This document shows positions 45,578 through 54,938 of a stretch of DNA of 64,000 nt, piece after piece. The stretch spans positions 55,636-119,635 of the forward strand of contig NZ_JHYO01000014.1 in NCBI RefSeq assembly GCF_000688235.1, given 5' to 3'. Below the pieces are notes generated by a model, which did no database searches, was not told where the DNA came from, and was given only the letters and a program-made list of their open reading frames with translations. The translations under genes were made by a program, and so were the position numbers. Each line of letters opens with the position of its first letter. Position 1 is the first letter of the stretch. The DNA comes from Terasakiella pusilla DSM 6293 (GTDB taxonomy: Bacteria; Pseudomonadota; Alphaproteobacteria; Rhodospirillales; Terasakiellaceae).

Positions 45578-46198
45578 TTAGTTGACCGGCACGACTGATT
45601 GGATAGTGTGATGGTGTTTAGAACTTAGATATGTGTCGGTAGAAATCGCGTTGAACTCCACGCTCTTATCTTTTTTCAGGCGACTGTGGACATCCAGTTT
45701 CACGCCTTCTCTCACCCACCATTTATAGGAACATTTTTGCAGCGCATAGGTGGTGTCGCTGCTGCACGCCCCATCAAAGGGCCGTCCGTATAATTGACCG
45801 AAATAGGTGAGGAGATCCTGTTCCTTAAGTTTATCAAATGACGTGGTTGCTTTGATGCGAAAGGCCAGATATTCACGGTTTTCTGCCACAAACCAGATGG
45901 TGTAGTTGGCTCCGTCCAGTTTATGCTGGCCGATCATCAGGCCATGTTTGCTACGGGTCAAAAACAGTTCGGGGTATTGATCTTTAAGTGTGCCTGCGGT
46001 TTTTCCAAGGTCTTCTGCCTTGATGGCGGGGAAGGGACCTTCGGGAGCTTTTGTGGTTGCTTTGATGGGGGCACGGATCAGAACGGCATAGATAAATCCC
46101 CCCAAAACGATAGCAAAGAGCGTAATGATAAAGGTGATTTTCGCCATGTCAGAACCGCGATTTTTGGCAGTATATGAAACCTTACGAGGGCGTGCCAT
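45578..46198 (-). CDS. Hypothetical membrane-anchored protein
   Basis: A 206-residue protein with one N-terminal membrane helix (ITFIITLFAIVLGGFIYAVLI, residues about 21-41) and a probably periplasmic domain with two cysteines (GACSSD and QKCSYKWW) that could pair. The N-terminus is basic (MARPRKVSYTAKNRG), consistent with inside orientation. ATG at residue 18 is an alternative start. I recognise no family. It is isolated, between unknown genes and the RND pump 3 operon. Confidence 0.7.
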   Translation of the reverse strand: MARPRKVSYTAKNRGSDMAKITFIITLFAIVLGGFIYAVLIRAPIKATTKAPEGPFPAIKAEDLGKTAGTLKDQYPELFLTRSKHGLMIGQHKLDGANYTIWFVAENREYLAFRIKATTSFDKLKEQDLLTYFGQLYGRPFDGACSSDTTYALQKCSYKWWVREGVKLDVHSRLKKDKSVEFNAISTDTYLSSKHHHTIQSVVPVN

Positions 46199-46287
46199 GT
46201 TGCTCTATCTCCGTTAAAAATCACCTTCTCGTATGTAGTATAAAAGGTTTAATGCGAAAGTAGTATGACGCGGCGCGCGGACAAAGA

Positions 46288-46320
46288 AAAGGCCGCAAGG
46301 GTTGAAACTTTGCGGCCTTT
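46288..46320 (-). terminator. Intrinsic terminator of RND pump 3 operon
   Basis: AAAGGCCGCAA (46288-46298) pairs with TTGCGGCCTTT (46310-46320) over an 11-base loop. On the minus strand the stem is followed by TCTTTG. It lies 27 bases past the permease stop. Confidence 0.8.
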
Positions 46321-46346
46321 AAGGGACAGAAGTTGAATTTAGGGGC

Positions 46347-49300
46347 TTAAGCTTCTTTGGCTTCTCGACGCTTTTTTCGCCATTCTTGTACATTTGCCCG
46401 CAGCATGAGCGCACAAGGGGTCACGACAAGGGTCAAAACGGTGGCGAATCCCAGCCCGAAGAAGATCGCAGTTGCCAGTTGGACCCACCATTGGGTGGAG
46501 GGGGCACCAGCCGTGATCTCGCGGGTGAAAAAGTCGATGTTTAACTGCAGCACCATCGGCAACAAGCCCAGCATGGTCGTGATGGTGGTCAACAAAACCG
46601 GACGCATCCGTTGCGCCCCTGTCAGCACGATGGCTTCAAAGATGGTGCCCGTTTCGTGTTTCAGGCGATCAAAAGTATCGATCAAGACGATATTGTTGTT
46701 CACTACAATCCCTGCCAAGGCGATAACCCCGACGCCACCCATGACAATCCCAAATGGCTGTCCAGTGACCATCAGGCCGATAAAGACACCAATGGTGGAC
46801 ATGATGACCGCACTCAAGATCAAAAAGGCGCTGTAGAAGCTGTTGAACTGGGTGACCAGAATAATGGCCATGATAAACAGGGCGACACCAAAGGCATTTG
46901 ACAAGAACTCTTGCGCTTTACGTTGTTCTTCGTCTTCACCTTTAAACTCAATTTTAACGCGCGGATCAATGTCCTGCGTTTTGAGCCATGCTTTAATTTC
47001 GTTCAGCTTGGCGTCTACGTTTACGCCTGCCTGCACATCGGCTTTAATCGACATCACACGGAAGCCGTCTACACGTTTGACACTGCCTGTGCTTTGTTGT
47101 GCCGTGCGGGTGACGAAGTTGGAGATGGGAACGGAACCCGCTTCGGAATTGACACGGATGTCCTGAAGCTTGTCGATGCTGCGGTCATCCTTTGGGAAGC
47201 GCGCGCGGATTTCAACTTCATCGTCGGTGTCGTCGGGTCGGTACTCCCCCAGTTTCAGACCTGCTGTCGTCATTTGGATAAAGTTACCAACAAGGCCGAT
47301 ATCCGCCCCAAACTTAGCCGCTTGGGAACGATCCACATCCAGCTCCCAATCAATGCCCGGCAGAGGACGAGAATCTTCAAGGTTCAACAGGCCGTCCATT
47401 TCTTCAAGGTGAGCGCGGATGGTCGCGATTGTCGTGGGCAGAAGATCGGTATAGCGCGAGGACAGTTGCAGGTTCACCGGCTTGCCTGTGGGCGGGCCTT
47501 CTTCCTGTTTACGGGCATCGACTTCGATCCCCGGAATATCCGATGTCTTTTCTTTGATTTCTGCCAGAATGATGTTTGCCGGGCGACGTTCCGACCAGTC
47601 GGTAAATTCAAGGGAGATGGTGCCGATAATATCTTCGGCTTCTTCGCTTTGTTGTGGCTTGCCGATACGGGTGTAAACGGTTTTAAACTCTGTCATGGGC
47701 AGAATGCGTGCTTCCACCTGCTCCAGAATGTCTTTTTGTTCCCAGACCGACAGATTGCCACGAGCCCGGACCTGCACGATGGCATTTTCCGGCTCAATTT
47801 CAGGGAAGAATTCAACGCCTTTCCCAAAGTTGGCATAAGTCACCTGTACCAAGATGAGCAAACCAAAGGATGCCAGCAAAACTTTCCCCGGATGGCGCAG
47901 CGCGACTTCAAGGGTTTTAATGTAGGTGCCTGTGATGCCATGTAGTTTGGACAGGTCGGTATCCTTATCCGGGGCAATCTCGCTGAGTTCCGGCACCGCT
48001 TGGGAGGCTTTACCGAATAAGGCACCAAGGGTGGGCACGAAGATCAGCGCCATCAACAACGATGCCGACAGGGTCGCAATCAAGGTGATGGGCATAAATT
48101 TCATAAATTCCCCAACCACACCGGGCCAAAACAACAGTGGCAGGAAGGCCGCAAGGGTGGTGGCGGTAGAGGCCGTGATGGGCCAAGCCATACGTTGGGC
48201 TGCAAGCCCGTAGGCTTTGCGACGGTGCAGACCCTCGATCATTTTGCGATCGGCATATTCGGTGACAACCACCGCCCCATCAACCAGCATCCCAACAGCG
48301 AGAATAAGACTAAACAACACAACGATGTTGAGGGTCATATCCATTGCCGATAAAACAAGGATACCCGCAAGGAACGAGCCGGGGATCGCCATACCGACAA
48401 GACCAGCCGTGCGCATGCCAAGGGCGGCAACGACCACGACCATAACCAAGAGAATAGCACTGAGCACGTTGTTTTGCAGGTCTAGCAACATGGTGCGGAT
48501 CTGGTTGGAGCGATCTTGAGAATAGGACACATGCAGGTTATCGCGCAGGGCAGGGGGCCAGGCGGCCTGTTCAGATGTGACAACCTCGCGCACGCGTTCA
48601 ATGGTTTCGATGATATTTTCGCCCGTACGTTTAGACACTTCAAGCGCAACGGCGGGTTTGCCGTTTACGCGGGCAAAACTAATCGGGTCTTTAAAGGTGC
48701 GGCGGACTTCGGCAATATCGCCAAGGGTGACCACACTATCGCCTTCCACTTTCAGCGGTTGGCTCATGATGTCGTAAACGGTTTCATAGAGGCCGGGGAC
48801 TTTGATGGCAAAGCGACCCAGTCCGGTATCTTGCGATCCGGCGGCAACCAGCTTGTTGGACCCGCCAACCGCGCCAATGGCAGCAGAGGGGGTCAGTCCG
48901 TACATTTCCACCTTTGCCGGATCAATGATAATTTCGACCATTTCGTCGCGGTCACCTGCAATTTCGGCTTCCAAAACTGTCGGGATAGACTCGATAGCGT
49001 CTTGCAGGTCACGGGCGGTTTTGACCAAGGTACGTTCCGGCACTTCACCGGCAATGGTCACGACAAGTACGGGGAATAGGCTAAAGTTGACTTCGTGGAC
49101 TGTGGGCTCGTCGGTTTCATCCGGCAGGTCGGATTTTGCGAGATCAACTTTCTCACGGACGTCATCAAGGGCTTTGTCGGCATCAAAACCGGCTTCAAAT
49201 TCCATGGTGACACTGCCGCCACCTTCATAGCCTTTGGAACGCATTTCCTTGATGCCTTCGATGGTGCGGAGTTCTTGCTCCAGCGGGCGCAGGATCAGGC

Positions 49301-49484
49301 GTTCGGAATCTTCTGGCGAAATACCGTCGTGGGTGGCGACGACATAAACGATGGGAATGTTGATGTCAGGATCGGATTCTTTGGGAATGTTATTATAAGA
49401 AACTGTACCGGTGATCAGTATGAGGGCCAGTACCATCAAAACGGTGCGGGCATGTCCAAGGGCCGCTTCAATCGCGTTTTTCAT
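46347..49484 (-). CDS. RND efflux permease 3 (HAE1-like)
   Basis: A 1045-residue RND permease with the usual twelve-helix, two-loop layout (IEAALGHARTVLMVLALILI at the N-terminus). TM4 reads GMLVDGAVVVTEYADR, so only one of the two AcrB-type relay aspartates is present and the usual Asn of EN is Tyr. The sequence belongs to the branch with SDPDINIP near residue 37. It is encoded two bases after its adaptor, with no outer-membrane factor. Substrates are unknown. Confidence 0.93.
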   Translation of the reverse strand: MKNAIEAALGHARTVLMVLALILITGTVSYNNIPKESDPDINIPIVYVVATHDGISPEDSERLILRPLEQELRTIEGIKEMRSKGYEGGGSVTMEFEAGFDADKALDDVREKVDLAKSDLPDETDEPTVHEVNFSLFPVLVVTIAGEVPERTLVKTARDLQDAIESIPTVLEAEIAGDRDEMVEIIIDPAKVEMYGLTPSAAIGAVGGSNKLVAAGSQDTGLGRFAIKVPGLYETVYDIMSQPLKVEGDSVVTLGDIAEVRRTFKDPISFARVNGKPAVALEVSKRTGENIIETIERVREVVTSEQAAWPPALRDNLHVSYSQDRSNQIRTMLLDLQNNVLSAILLVMVVVVAALGMRTAGLVGMAIPGSFLAGILVLSAMDMTLNIVVLFSLILAVGMLVDGAVVVTEYADRKMIEGLHRRKAYGLAAQRMAWPITASTATTLAAFLPLLFWPGVVGEFMKFMPITLIATLSASLLMALIFVPTLGALFGKASQAVPELSEIAPDKDTDLSKLHGITGTYIKTLEVALRHPGKVLLASFGLLILVQVTYANFGKGVEFFPEIEPENAIVQVRARGNLSVWEQKDILEQVEARILPMTEFKTVYTRIGKPQQSEEAEDIIGTISLEFTDWSERRPANIILAEIKEKTSDIPGIEVDARKQEEGPPTGKPVNLQLSSRYTDLLPTTIATIRAHLEEMDGLLNLEDSRPLPGIDWELDVDRSQAAKFGADIGLVGNFIQMTTAGLKLGEYRPDDTDDEVEIRARFPKDDRSIDKLQDIRVNSEAGSVPISNFVTRTAQQSTGSVKRVDGFRVMSIKADVQAGVNVDAKLNEIKAWLKTQDIDPRVKIEFKGEDEEQRKAQEFLSNAFGVALFIMAIILVTQFNSFYSAFLILSAVIMSTIGVFIGLMVTGQPFGIVMGGVGVIALAGIVVNNNIVLIDTFDRLKHETGTIFEAIVLTGAQRMRPVLLTTITTMLGLLPMVLQLNIDFFTREITAGAPSTQWWVQLATAIFFGLGFATVLTLVVTPCALMLRANVQEWRKKRREAKEA

Positions 49485-49486
49485 AA

Positions 49487-50617
49487 TCAGTTTTCCTGCT
49501 TTTGCACCAGCGAGGCGGCGGGGGCCGGCTGGTCATTGCTGAGCTGATCTTTGGTCACGGTTGTCACGGTTTGACCGGCGCTGACATATTCCTGACCGCG
49601 TAGGATGATGCGCGCGGTGTCCGGCAGGCCAGAAACCCAGATCCCTTCGGGGGTATCATCCAGCAAGCTTACGGGATGGAACACCACGATATTGTTGTCA
49701 TCAACCGTTTTTACTCCCACAACACCTTCATCGGAAAGCGTCAGGATCGCGGGGCTGACGCGATAGGCTTTTTGGGAACCGACTTCTAAACGCACCTGGG
49801 TGGTTAGACCCGCAGAAATCTCATTGTTGGGGTTCTCGCCTTCAATTTCGATTTTGTAGGTACGGGTTGAACTATCGCTTGTGCTGGCAACAAAACGCAC
49901 GATGCCGTGGACTGTGCGACCATCGTTTAAGAGCGCCTGTGCAGGTTGCCCGTCCTGAATTTTGGAGATTTTATTCTCCGAAATTTCCACCTGAATAACG
50001 ATAGGAGAAAGGTCAACGACTTTGGCGATGAGACTCCCTTTAGAGACATAATCCCCGACTTCGACCGTTCGGCTTTCCAGTTTGCCGTCAAAGGGGGCTT
50101 TGATATTGGTCTGTTCCAGATCAAGGCGTGCACTTTCTAGCTGAGCCTGTGCGGCATTGAGAAGGGCTTCGGCTTCGGCAAGTTTTGTCTGGGAGCGAAA
50201 GCTTTTCTGCGACAGTTTACGAGAGGCTTCAAATTCCAGTTGGCGCTGGCGCACCAGTGCTTGGGCGCTTTGCAAGGTGCGTTGGCGGTCATCGATGTTA
50301 ATGCGGGCAATGATATCGCCTTGTTTAACAAAGGTACCTTTTTCGACCAGCACTTCACTAATATTGCCTTCTGTTTCGGCTTTGATCTCGACTTCACGGT
50401 CCGATTGCGTATGACCATAGAGGCGAATGACATCGGCGTGGTCGTGGGCGGTTTGATTTTCAACCAGTACCGTGACTTCTTTTTGGATGTTGTCTTCACT
50501 CACGCTATGCCCGACTTTTGCCTCTTTCGGGCTGAAGACACCGGATAGGAGCCAGATTGTAATGACGAGTGCAATGGAGATTGCAATGAGGACGGATTTA
50601 TTTTGAGGGAGTTTCAT
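49487..50617 (-). CDS. RND periplasmic adaptor (membrane-fusion protein) 3
   Basis: A 376-residue adaptor anchored by an N-terminal helix (VLIAISIALVITIWLLSGVF) instead of a cleaved lipoprotein signal. Lipoyl halves (EGNISEVLVEKGTFVKQGDI and APFDGKLESRTVEVGDYVSKG) flank the coiled-coil hairpin (QSAQALVRQRQLEFEASRKL). I chose ATG 50617; a GC-rich extension to 50644 is open. It is first in the pump 3 operon. The 100-base AT-rich region upstream must carry the promoter. Confidence 0.9.
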   Translation of the reverse strand: MKLPQNKSVLIAISIALVITIWLLSGVFSPKEAKVGHSVSEDNIQKEVTVLVENQTAHDHADVIRLYGHTQSDREVEIKAETEGNISEVLVEKGTFVKQGDIIARINIDDRQRTLQSAQALVRQRQLEFEASRKLSQKSFRSQTKLAEAEALLNAAQAQLESARLDLEQTNIKAPFDGKLESRTVEVGDYVSKGSLIAKVVDLSPIVIQVEISENKISKIQDGQPAQALLNDGRTVHGIVRFVASTSDSSTRTYKIEIEGENPNNEISAGLTTQVRLEVGSQKAYRVSPAILTLSDEGVVGVKTVDDNNIVVFHPVSLLDDTPEGIWVSGLPDTARIILRGQEYVSAGQTVTTVTKDQLSNDQPAPAASLVQKQEN

Positions 50618-50752
50618 TACTTTGTGCCCTGTGAATGAAGCCAATCAATTGATATGTATTATATGTCTTTAATGTAAAAATAGTACTGTATGTGTATCTT
50701 TAGGTATATTATTCCCTAAAAAATATATGTGAACTCTCTCACACAAACGGTT

Positions 50753-51952
50753 TTATTTGAGCGCAAACAGCTCAATCGACCGTTTTACTCCCCGTAAGGG
50801 GTATTCCCCTAAAGAAGTCCAGCTTTCCGGACTGTGATGAGCAAAATCCCGTGACGCAAGGATCGGGCAGGACAGTTCTTTGGTCATGCTTTCAATCCGC
50901 GCAGTTTCGTTGGCTTCCGGGCCAGTGACGCTAAAGTCCATACGTTCCGGTATGCCGATATTCCCAAACATCAATTCACCGGTATGTAGCCCCAGACCAA
51001 AGGCCAAGGGGGCTTTGTCTTGATGGCGGCGCAGATCATTGATGTCCCGCAGGCGTTTGATCGCATCACGCGCTGCCTGCGTTGCCTTGTCGCAGGCGGA
51101 TTTCAGTGACTGATCTTCGGACGGAAAAATAGCCAGCACCGCATCGCCGACAAAACGCAGCACTTCGCCGCCATGTTCAATGACCGATCCGGCCGTCGCG
51201 CTGAAATAGTCATTCAGGCATTGTAATAACTCCGGACCGGGAAGCGTGTCTCCAAGGACGGTGGAGTTGCGCAGGTCACTATACCAGATTGCCGCGGGGA
51301 TATGTTCCCCATCCCCTAAACGGATGGACCCGGTAAGGACGCGGGCTGCGGCGTTTTGTCCCAGATAGGCGGTCAGGGTGTTGAGCGCGATCCTCTCGCG
51401 TAAGGCAACTTTTAAGGCGATGGCGAAATAGCGCTCGACCCGTTTTAGGATCTGGGCTTCCTCGCCCGTGAAGCCGCCTTGCCGATCACTGAGGAAAGAC
51501 AGGATCATGCCGTCATTTTCGTGGGTGTGTTCCCCTGGGTCAGAAAATTCGAATAGTCGTATTATATAATGTGTGCCCCCTGCGTTTTTTAAGTCGCGCA
51601 ACATGGGGAAGGGATAAGGCAGTTTGTCCTGATCCAATCGCACGTCCAGCCGTTCGATTTCATTGCTGACAACATGATAGCCTGGGCTGTTGAGCCATTC
51701 TTGCGAATCTTCTTCGGTGTGTAAAAAAGGTGTGATGTCGTCAAAGGCGCGGTCTTTCCACCAGATCATGCTGAGGGCTTCAATGGTGGGGTGAAGGGTC
51801 GTCCATGACATATTGACCCGCAATAGAGAGAGGCCGGCTTTTTGCAGACGTAAGCAGGCTTCTTTGAAGACGGCAGGTGTTACGGGGCTGCGTAAGGCGC
51901 AATCCAGCAAATAGTCGATCAGTTGATCTGTGGCGTCATGGTCTATTTTCAT
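50753..51952 (-). CDS. Class III adenylate/guanylate cyclase
   Basis: A 399-residue soluble protein starting at ATG 51952 (frame open to 52072). The N-terminal 190 residues form an unnamed, probably sensory domain. The C-terminal cyclase homology domain begins at IPAAIWYSDLRNSTVLGD, whose Asp is the first metal ligand; the second is in LRFVGDAVLAIFP. FGLGLHTGELMFGNIGIPERMDFSVTG carries the remaining family signature. It should make cAMP (or cGMP) in the cytoplasm. The order fits other alphaproteobacterial cyclases with N-terminal sensor regions. Confidence 0.9.
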   Translation of the reverse strand: MKIDHDATDQLIDYLLDCALRSPVTPAVFKEACLRLQKAGLSLLRVNMSWTTLHPTIEALSMIWWKDRAFDDITPFLHTEEDSQEWLNSPGYHVVSNEIERLDVRLDQDKLPYPFPMLRDLKNAGGTHYIIRLFEFSDPGEHTHENDGMILSFLSDRQGGFTGEEAQILKRVERYFAIALKVALRERIALNTLTAYLGQNAAARVLTGSIRLGDGEHIPAAIWYSDLRNSTVLGDTLPGPELLQCLNDYFSATAGSVIEHGGEVLRFVGDAVLAIFPSEDQSLKSACDKATQAARDAIKRLRDINDLRRHQDKAPLAFGLGLHTGELMFGNIGIPERMDFSVTGPEANETARIESMTKELSCPILASRDFAHHSPESWTSLGEYPLRGVKRSIELFALK

Positions 51953-52092
51953 GCTGGGACAATAGCGAGTTTTACAAGTTTTTACGAGATTTTTTATCCG
52001 AGTCTTTACAAAGTGGTACCGAAATGCGTATTTTATAGAAACAACATCTGAGTGCCCTTGCGAAACGGGCATTTTTAAAGGAAAATCGGTGA

Positions 52093-52560
52093 ATGGCCTT
52101 TCGCAAAGAAACTCAAATTGATGGTGCTGTCTGTGTTATCCGTGATGCTGATGAAAAAGATTTGGCATCGGTGACAGATTTGCATGCCTATAATACAGGG
52201 CAACATAAACCGGATTATTGGAATGAGACATATCATCGCTATGGCGATTCCAATGAAGGGTTTTTCTATGTTTGTGAAATTGACGGCACGTTTGCCGGAT
52301 TTATCATCGGTGAAATTCGGGCTTGGGAATTCGGCTCTGAACCCTGCGGCTGGGTTTATACCATCGGGGTCAATCCGGAAGTCCGCTTGAAGCAGGTCGG
52401 GACCCGTTTGTTTGAAACGGTGAGTGAGCAGTTTAGCAAAGCCGGTGTTGGCCAAATCCGCACAATGCTTCATCGCAAAGATAACCTGAACCTGAGCTTC
52501 TTTAGAAGTCAGGGGATGATGGGCGGTCCTTACATTGAACTTGAAATGCCGTTGGATTGA
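52093..52560 (+). CDS. GNAT-family N-acetyltransferase
   Basis: A 155-residue acetyltransferase with the GNAT fold. The acetyl-CoA region is WVYTIGVNPEVRLKQVGTRLFE, followed by the helix and MLHRKDNLNLSFFRSQGM. It transfers acetyl from acetyl-CoA to an amine; the substrate is unknown. It lies ten bases before the Rrf2 regulator on the same strand. No antisense gene on this stretch is credible. Confidence 0.9.
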   Translation: MAFRKETQIDGAVCVIRDADEKDLASVTDLHAYNTGQHKPDYWNETYHRYGDSNEGFFYVCEIDGTFAGFIIGEIRAWEFGSEPCGWVYTIGVNPEVRLKQVGTRLFETVSEQFSKAGVGQIRTMLHRKDNLNLSFFRSQGMMGGPYIELEMPLD

Positions 52561-52570
52561 GGCAGAAATT

Positions 52571-53011
52571 ATGAAATTGCAAAAAGCAACCTATTGCGCC
52601 TTATATTCTGTGCTGGAATTGGCGCGCGATCCGGAAGTTCAATTGTCAGCGACCGATATTGCGGAAAAATATAATATCTCAGCAAACCACCTTGCCAAAG
52701 TCTTGCGCGACTTGGGGCGTGCAGGGTTGGTTGAGTCTGTGCGCGGTGCGGGCGGGGGCTATCGCTTTTCCGGCAACCTAAAGCGCACGACGCTTTATGA
52801 TGTCATCCATCTGTTTGAAGATGTGGGTGGGGAAAATGAACGCAACCGTGATGCGCAGGCTGATACGGATATCGGCAATGCCTTGAATCTGGTTTTAACG
52901 GAAATCGACGAGATTGCCATTGCGACTCTGGGGTCCGTGACGATTGGTACTTTGTTAAAAACCATGCGTTGGCGCACGGAGCGTGAGCAGCGCGAAGCGC
53001 AGAACGCTTAA
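52571..53011 (+). CDS. Rrf2-family transcriptional regulator
   Basis: A 146-residue Rrf2-type winged helix-turn-helix protein (YALYSVLELA region, SATDIAEKYNISANHLAKVLRDLGRAGLVESVRGAGGGYRF). ATG 52571 gives the normal length; the frame is open upstream. The three clustered cysteines that bind an iron-sulfur cluster in IscR and NsrR are missing; only Cys9 is present. So it probably senses something else or works as an apo-protein. It is co-directional with the GNAT gene. Confidence 0.9.
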   Translation: MKLQKATYCALYSVLELARDPEVQLSATDIAEKYNISANHLAKVLRDLGRAGLVESVRGAGGGYRFSGNLKRTTLYDVIHLFEDVGGENERNRDAQADTDIGNALNLVLTEIDEIAIATLGSVTIGTLLKTMRWRTEREQREAQNA

Positions 53012-53050
53012 GCGTCCTTGCTGCAGATTTATTTATTTTAAATAACTTAG

Positions 53051-53080
53051 ATATCCCGCTTGTGCGGGATATTGTTTTTT
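53051..53080 (+). terminator. Intrinsic terminator after the Rrf2 gene
   Basis: ATATCCCGC (53051-53059) pairs with GCGGGATAT (53064-53072) over a 4-base loop, followed by TGTTTTTTT on the plus strand. Confidence 0.85.
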
Positions 53081-53169
53081 TGCGTCTTAAGTCCAAAATA
53101 CCGCTTGATCGTCTATAAAGTTTAATATATCAAACAAAATATATTAAATATTCAACAAACGAGGAAGTC

Positions 53170-54222
53170 ATGGACTTTACGAGCGATAATATCTGCGGTG
53201 TCAGCACTGAAATTTTAGCTGCACTGTCGCTCGCCAATGAGGCGGAGGCAGCTGCACCATATGGGGCGGATGCCATGTCCATGTCCCTTGATACTTTGTT
53301 TAGCGACCTGTTTAAGCGTCCGGCCCGTGTGTTTCCGGTTGTGACCGGAACTGCAGCAAATGCCTTGGCTTTAAGCGCTTGTGTGCAGCCGTGGCAAGCG
53401 ATCCTGACTCATGAAAAAGCTCATATCGAAGTGATGGAGTGTGGTGCGCCGGAATTTATGACCGGCGGGGCCAAGCTGATCGGGGTTGCCGGCGACAATG
53501 GCAAGCTGGATTTGGCAGCGTTGAAAAAGGCTGTCCAAGATAGCGGACAAGGTTGTATTCATCGTTCCCAGATCGCCTGCATCAGTCTAACTCAGACCAC
53601 CGATGCCGGTACGGTCTATACAGTGGCTGAGTTGCAGGAAATTACGGATTTTGCCCACGAACAGGGCTTGTTGGTTCACATGGACGGGGCGCGGTTTGCC
53701 AATGCGGTCGTCTCATTGGGCTGTGAGGCAAGTGAGCTGGTCAAAGGCATCGATGTGTTGAGCTTTGGCGCGACTAAAAACGGTGCCATGAATGCGGAAG
53801 CGATTGTCTTCTTTAACGACAAACTGGCGGAAAACTTCATCTTTCAGGCGAAACGCACAGGGCATGTGGTGTCAAAAGCACGCTATCTGGCAGCGCAGCT
53901 AAAAGCCTATGTCACCGATGACTTGTGGCTTAAAAACGCCGAACGTGCCAACGAAGTAGCGACTTACCTTGTTGATCAGCTCCAGAAACTGGATGGGGTC
54001 AGTGTCTTTACACCGGTTGAGAGCAATCTGGTTTTTGTGGAAGTCGCAGATGGTCTTGCCGAATGGCTGAAAGATCAGGGTGTTGGGTTCTACAGCGAAG
54101 CAGGGCGCGCAGACGGTCAGCGTAAACTGCGTTTTGTCTGCGGATTTTCGACGACTCAAAGCAAGGTAGACAGCTTGATCTATGTGATCCGGTCTTATTA
54201 TAAGCTGTCAAAAGCGGCTTAG
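53170..54222 (+). CDS. ltaE: Low-specificity L-threonine aldolase
   Basis: A 350-residue PLP enzyme that cleaves L-threonine or allo-threonine to glycine and acetaldehyde. It contains the family N-terminus DFTSDNICGVSTEIL, VHMDGARFANAVVSLGC and the PLP lysine K203 in SFGATKNGAMNAE. The length matches bacterial LtaE. The stop overlaps the convergent XRE-cupin gene by four bases. Confidence 0.93.
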   Translation: MDFTSDNICGVSTEILAALSLANEAEAAAPYGADAMSMSLDTLFSDLFKRPARVFPVVTGTAANALALSACVQPWQAILTHEKAHIEVMECGAPEFMTGGAKLIGVAGDNGKLDLAALKKAVQDSGQGCIHRSQIACISLTQTTDAGTVYTVAELQEITDFAHEQGLLVHMDGARFANAVVSLGCEASELVKGIDVLSFGATKNGAMNAEAIVFFNDKLAENFIFQAKRTGHVVSKARYLAAQLKAYVTDDLWLKNAERANEVATYLVDQLQKLDGVSVFTPVESNLVFVEVADGLAEWLKDQGVGFYSEAGRADGQRKLRFVCGFSTTQSKVDSLIYVIRSYYKLSKAA

Positions 54223-54794
54223 TCTTTTGACTCAACAACCAAAATAGCAACAGCTTCACCCTTGGCGGTATTGCTGATGGCATGGGGGAAATCGGCGCGG
54301 TAGCGTGCGGTTTCCCCTTCTTTTAACGGGATAACGGTATCGTTGGAGGTGACTTCCAAAGCGCCGGTTAGAACGGTTAAATGTTCAAGGGTGCCATTTG
54401 TGTGGGCACCAGATTCCAGACAGCCGCCTGCCTGAAGGCGCATTTCATACCATTCAAGGTTTGCCACACTGGAAACGGGACTGAGAATTTTCAGGCTGCA
54501 TTTACCATCCGGGCTTTTGATTGTGGGGGTGAAGTGGGCTTCCAGATGTTCGATCAAGACAGGGGTGCCTTGCGTATTTTCCGATTGTTCCAGTATCTCG
54601 GCAATTTCAACACCTAACGCGTTTGTGAGACTCCAAAGCGTGGCGAAGGTCGGGTTTGTCTGCCCACGTTCAATCTGCGACAGCATTGATTTGGAAATGC
54701 CGGACGCCTCCGCCAGTTTATCAAGTGTCAGGCTTTTGCTTTTGCGTAAAGCCTGAAGGGTTTGACCCAGTTCCGGTGGCGTGCGTTTTGACAT
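54219..54794 (-). CDS. XRE-family regulator with C-terminal cupin domain
   Basis: A 191-residue regulator: residues about 8-63 are an XRE helix-turn-helix (LGQTLQALRKSKSLTLDKLAEASGISKSMLSQIERGQTNPTFATLW), followed by a cupin (EMRLQAGGCLESGAHTNGTLEHLTVLTGALEV). Such proteins (PuuR- and SutR-like) respond to small ligands and often control amino-acid or polyamine metabolism. It is convergent with ltaE and divergent from the GGDEF/EAL gene. Confidence 0.9.
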   Translation of the reverse strand: MSKRTPPELGQTLQALRKSKSLTLDKLAEASGISKSMLSQIERGQTNPTFATLWSLTNALGVEIAEILEQSENTQGTPVLIEHLEAHFTPTIKSPDGKCSLKILSPVSSVANLEWYEMRLQAGGCLESGAHTNGTLEHLTVLTGALEVTSNDTVIPLKEGETARYRADFPHAISNTAKGEAVAILVVESKD

Positions 54795-54938
54795 GGTAAA
54801 ATCCTTTCTTTTGTTCGTTATACTGGATTTTAATGAAAATGTAAGATTTTTCGTGCCTTAGAGTGGAAAAATTAGTACTGTTTCTGACGAATAAAGAAAA
54901 TAAAGACAACAGTTTATAGCAAACGGCACTTAGTTCTT

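Noticed and set aside
46911..47945. Long plus-strand open frame of 344 codons
   Set aside because: It is antisense to the RND permease 3 gene, with no ribosome site and no recognisable protein; it is a shadow of the coding strand's codon bias.
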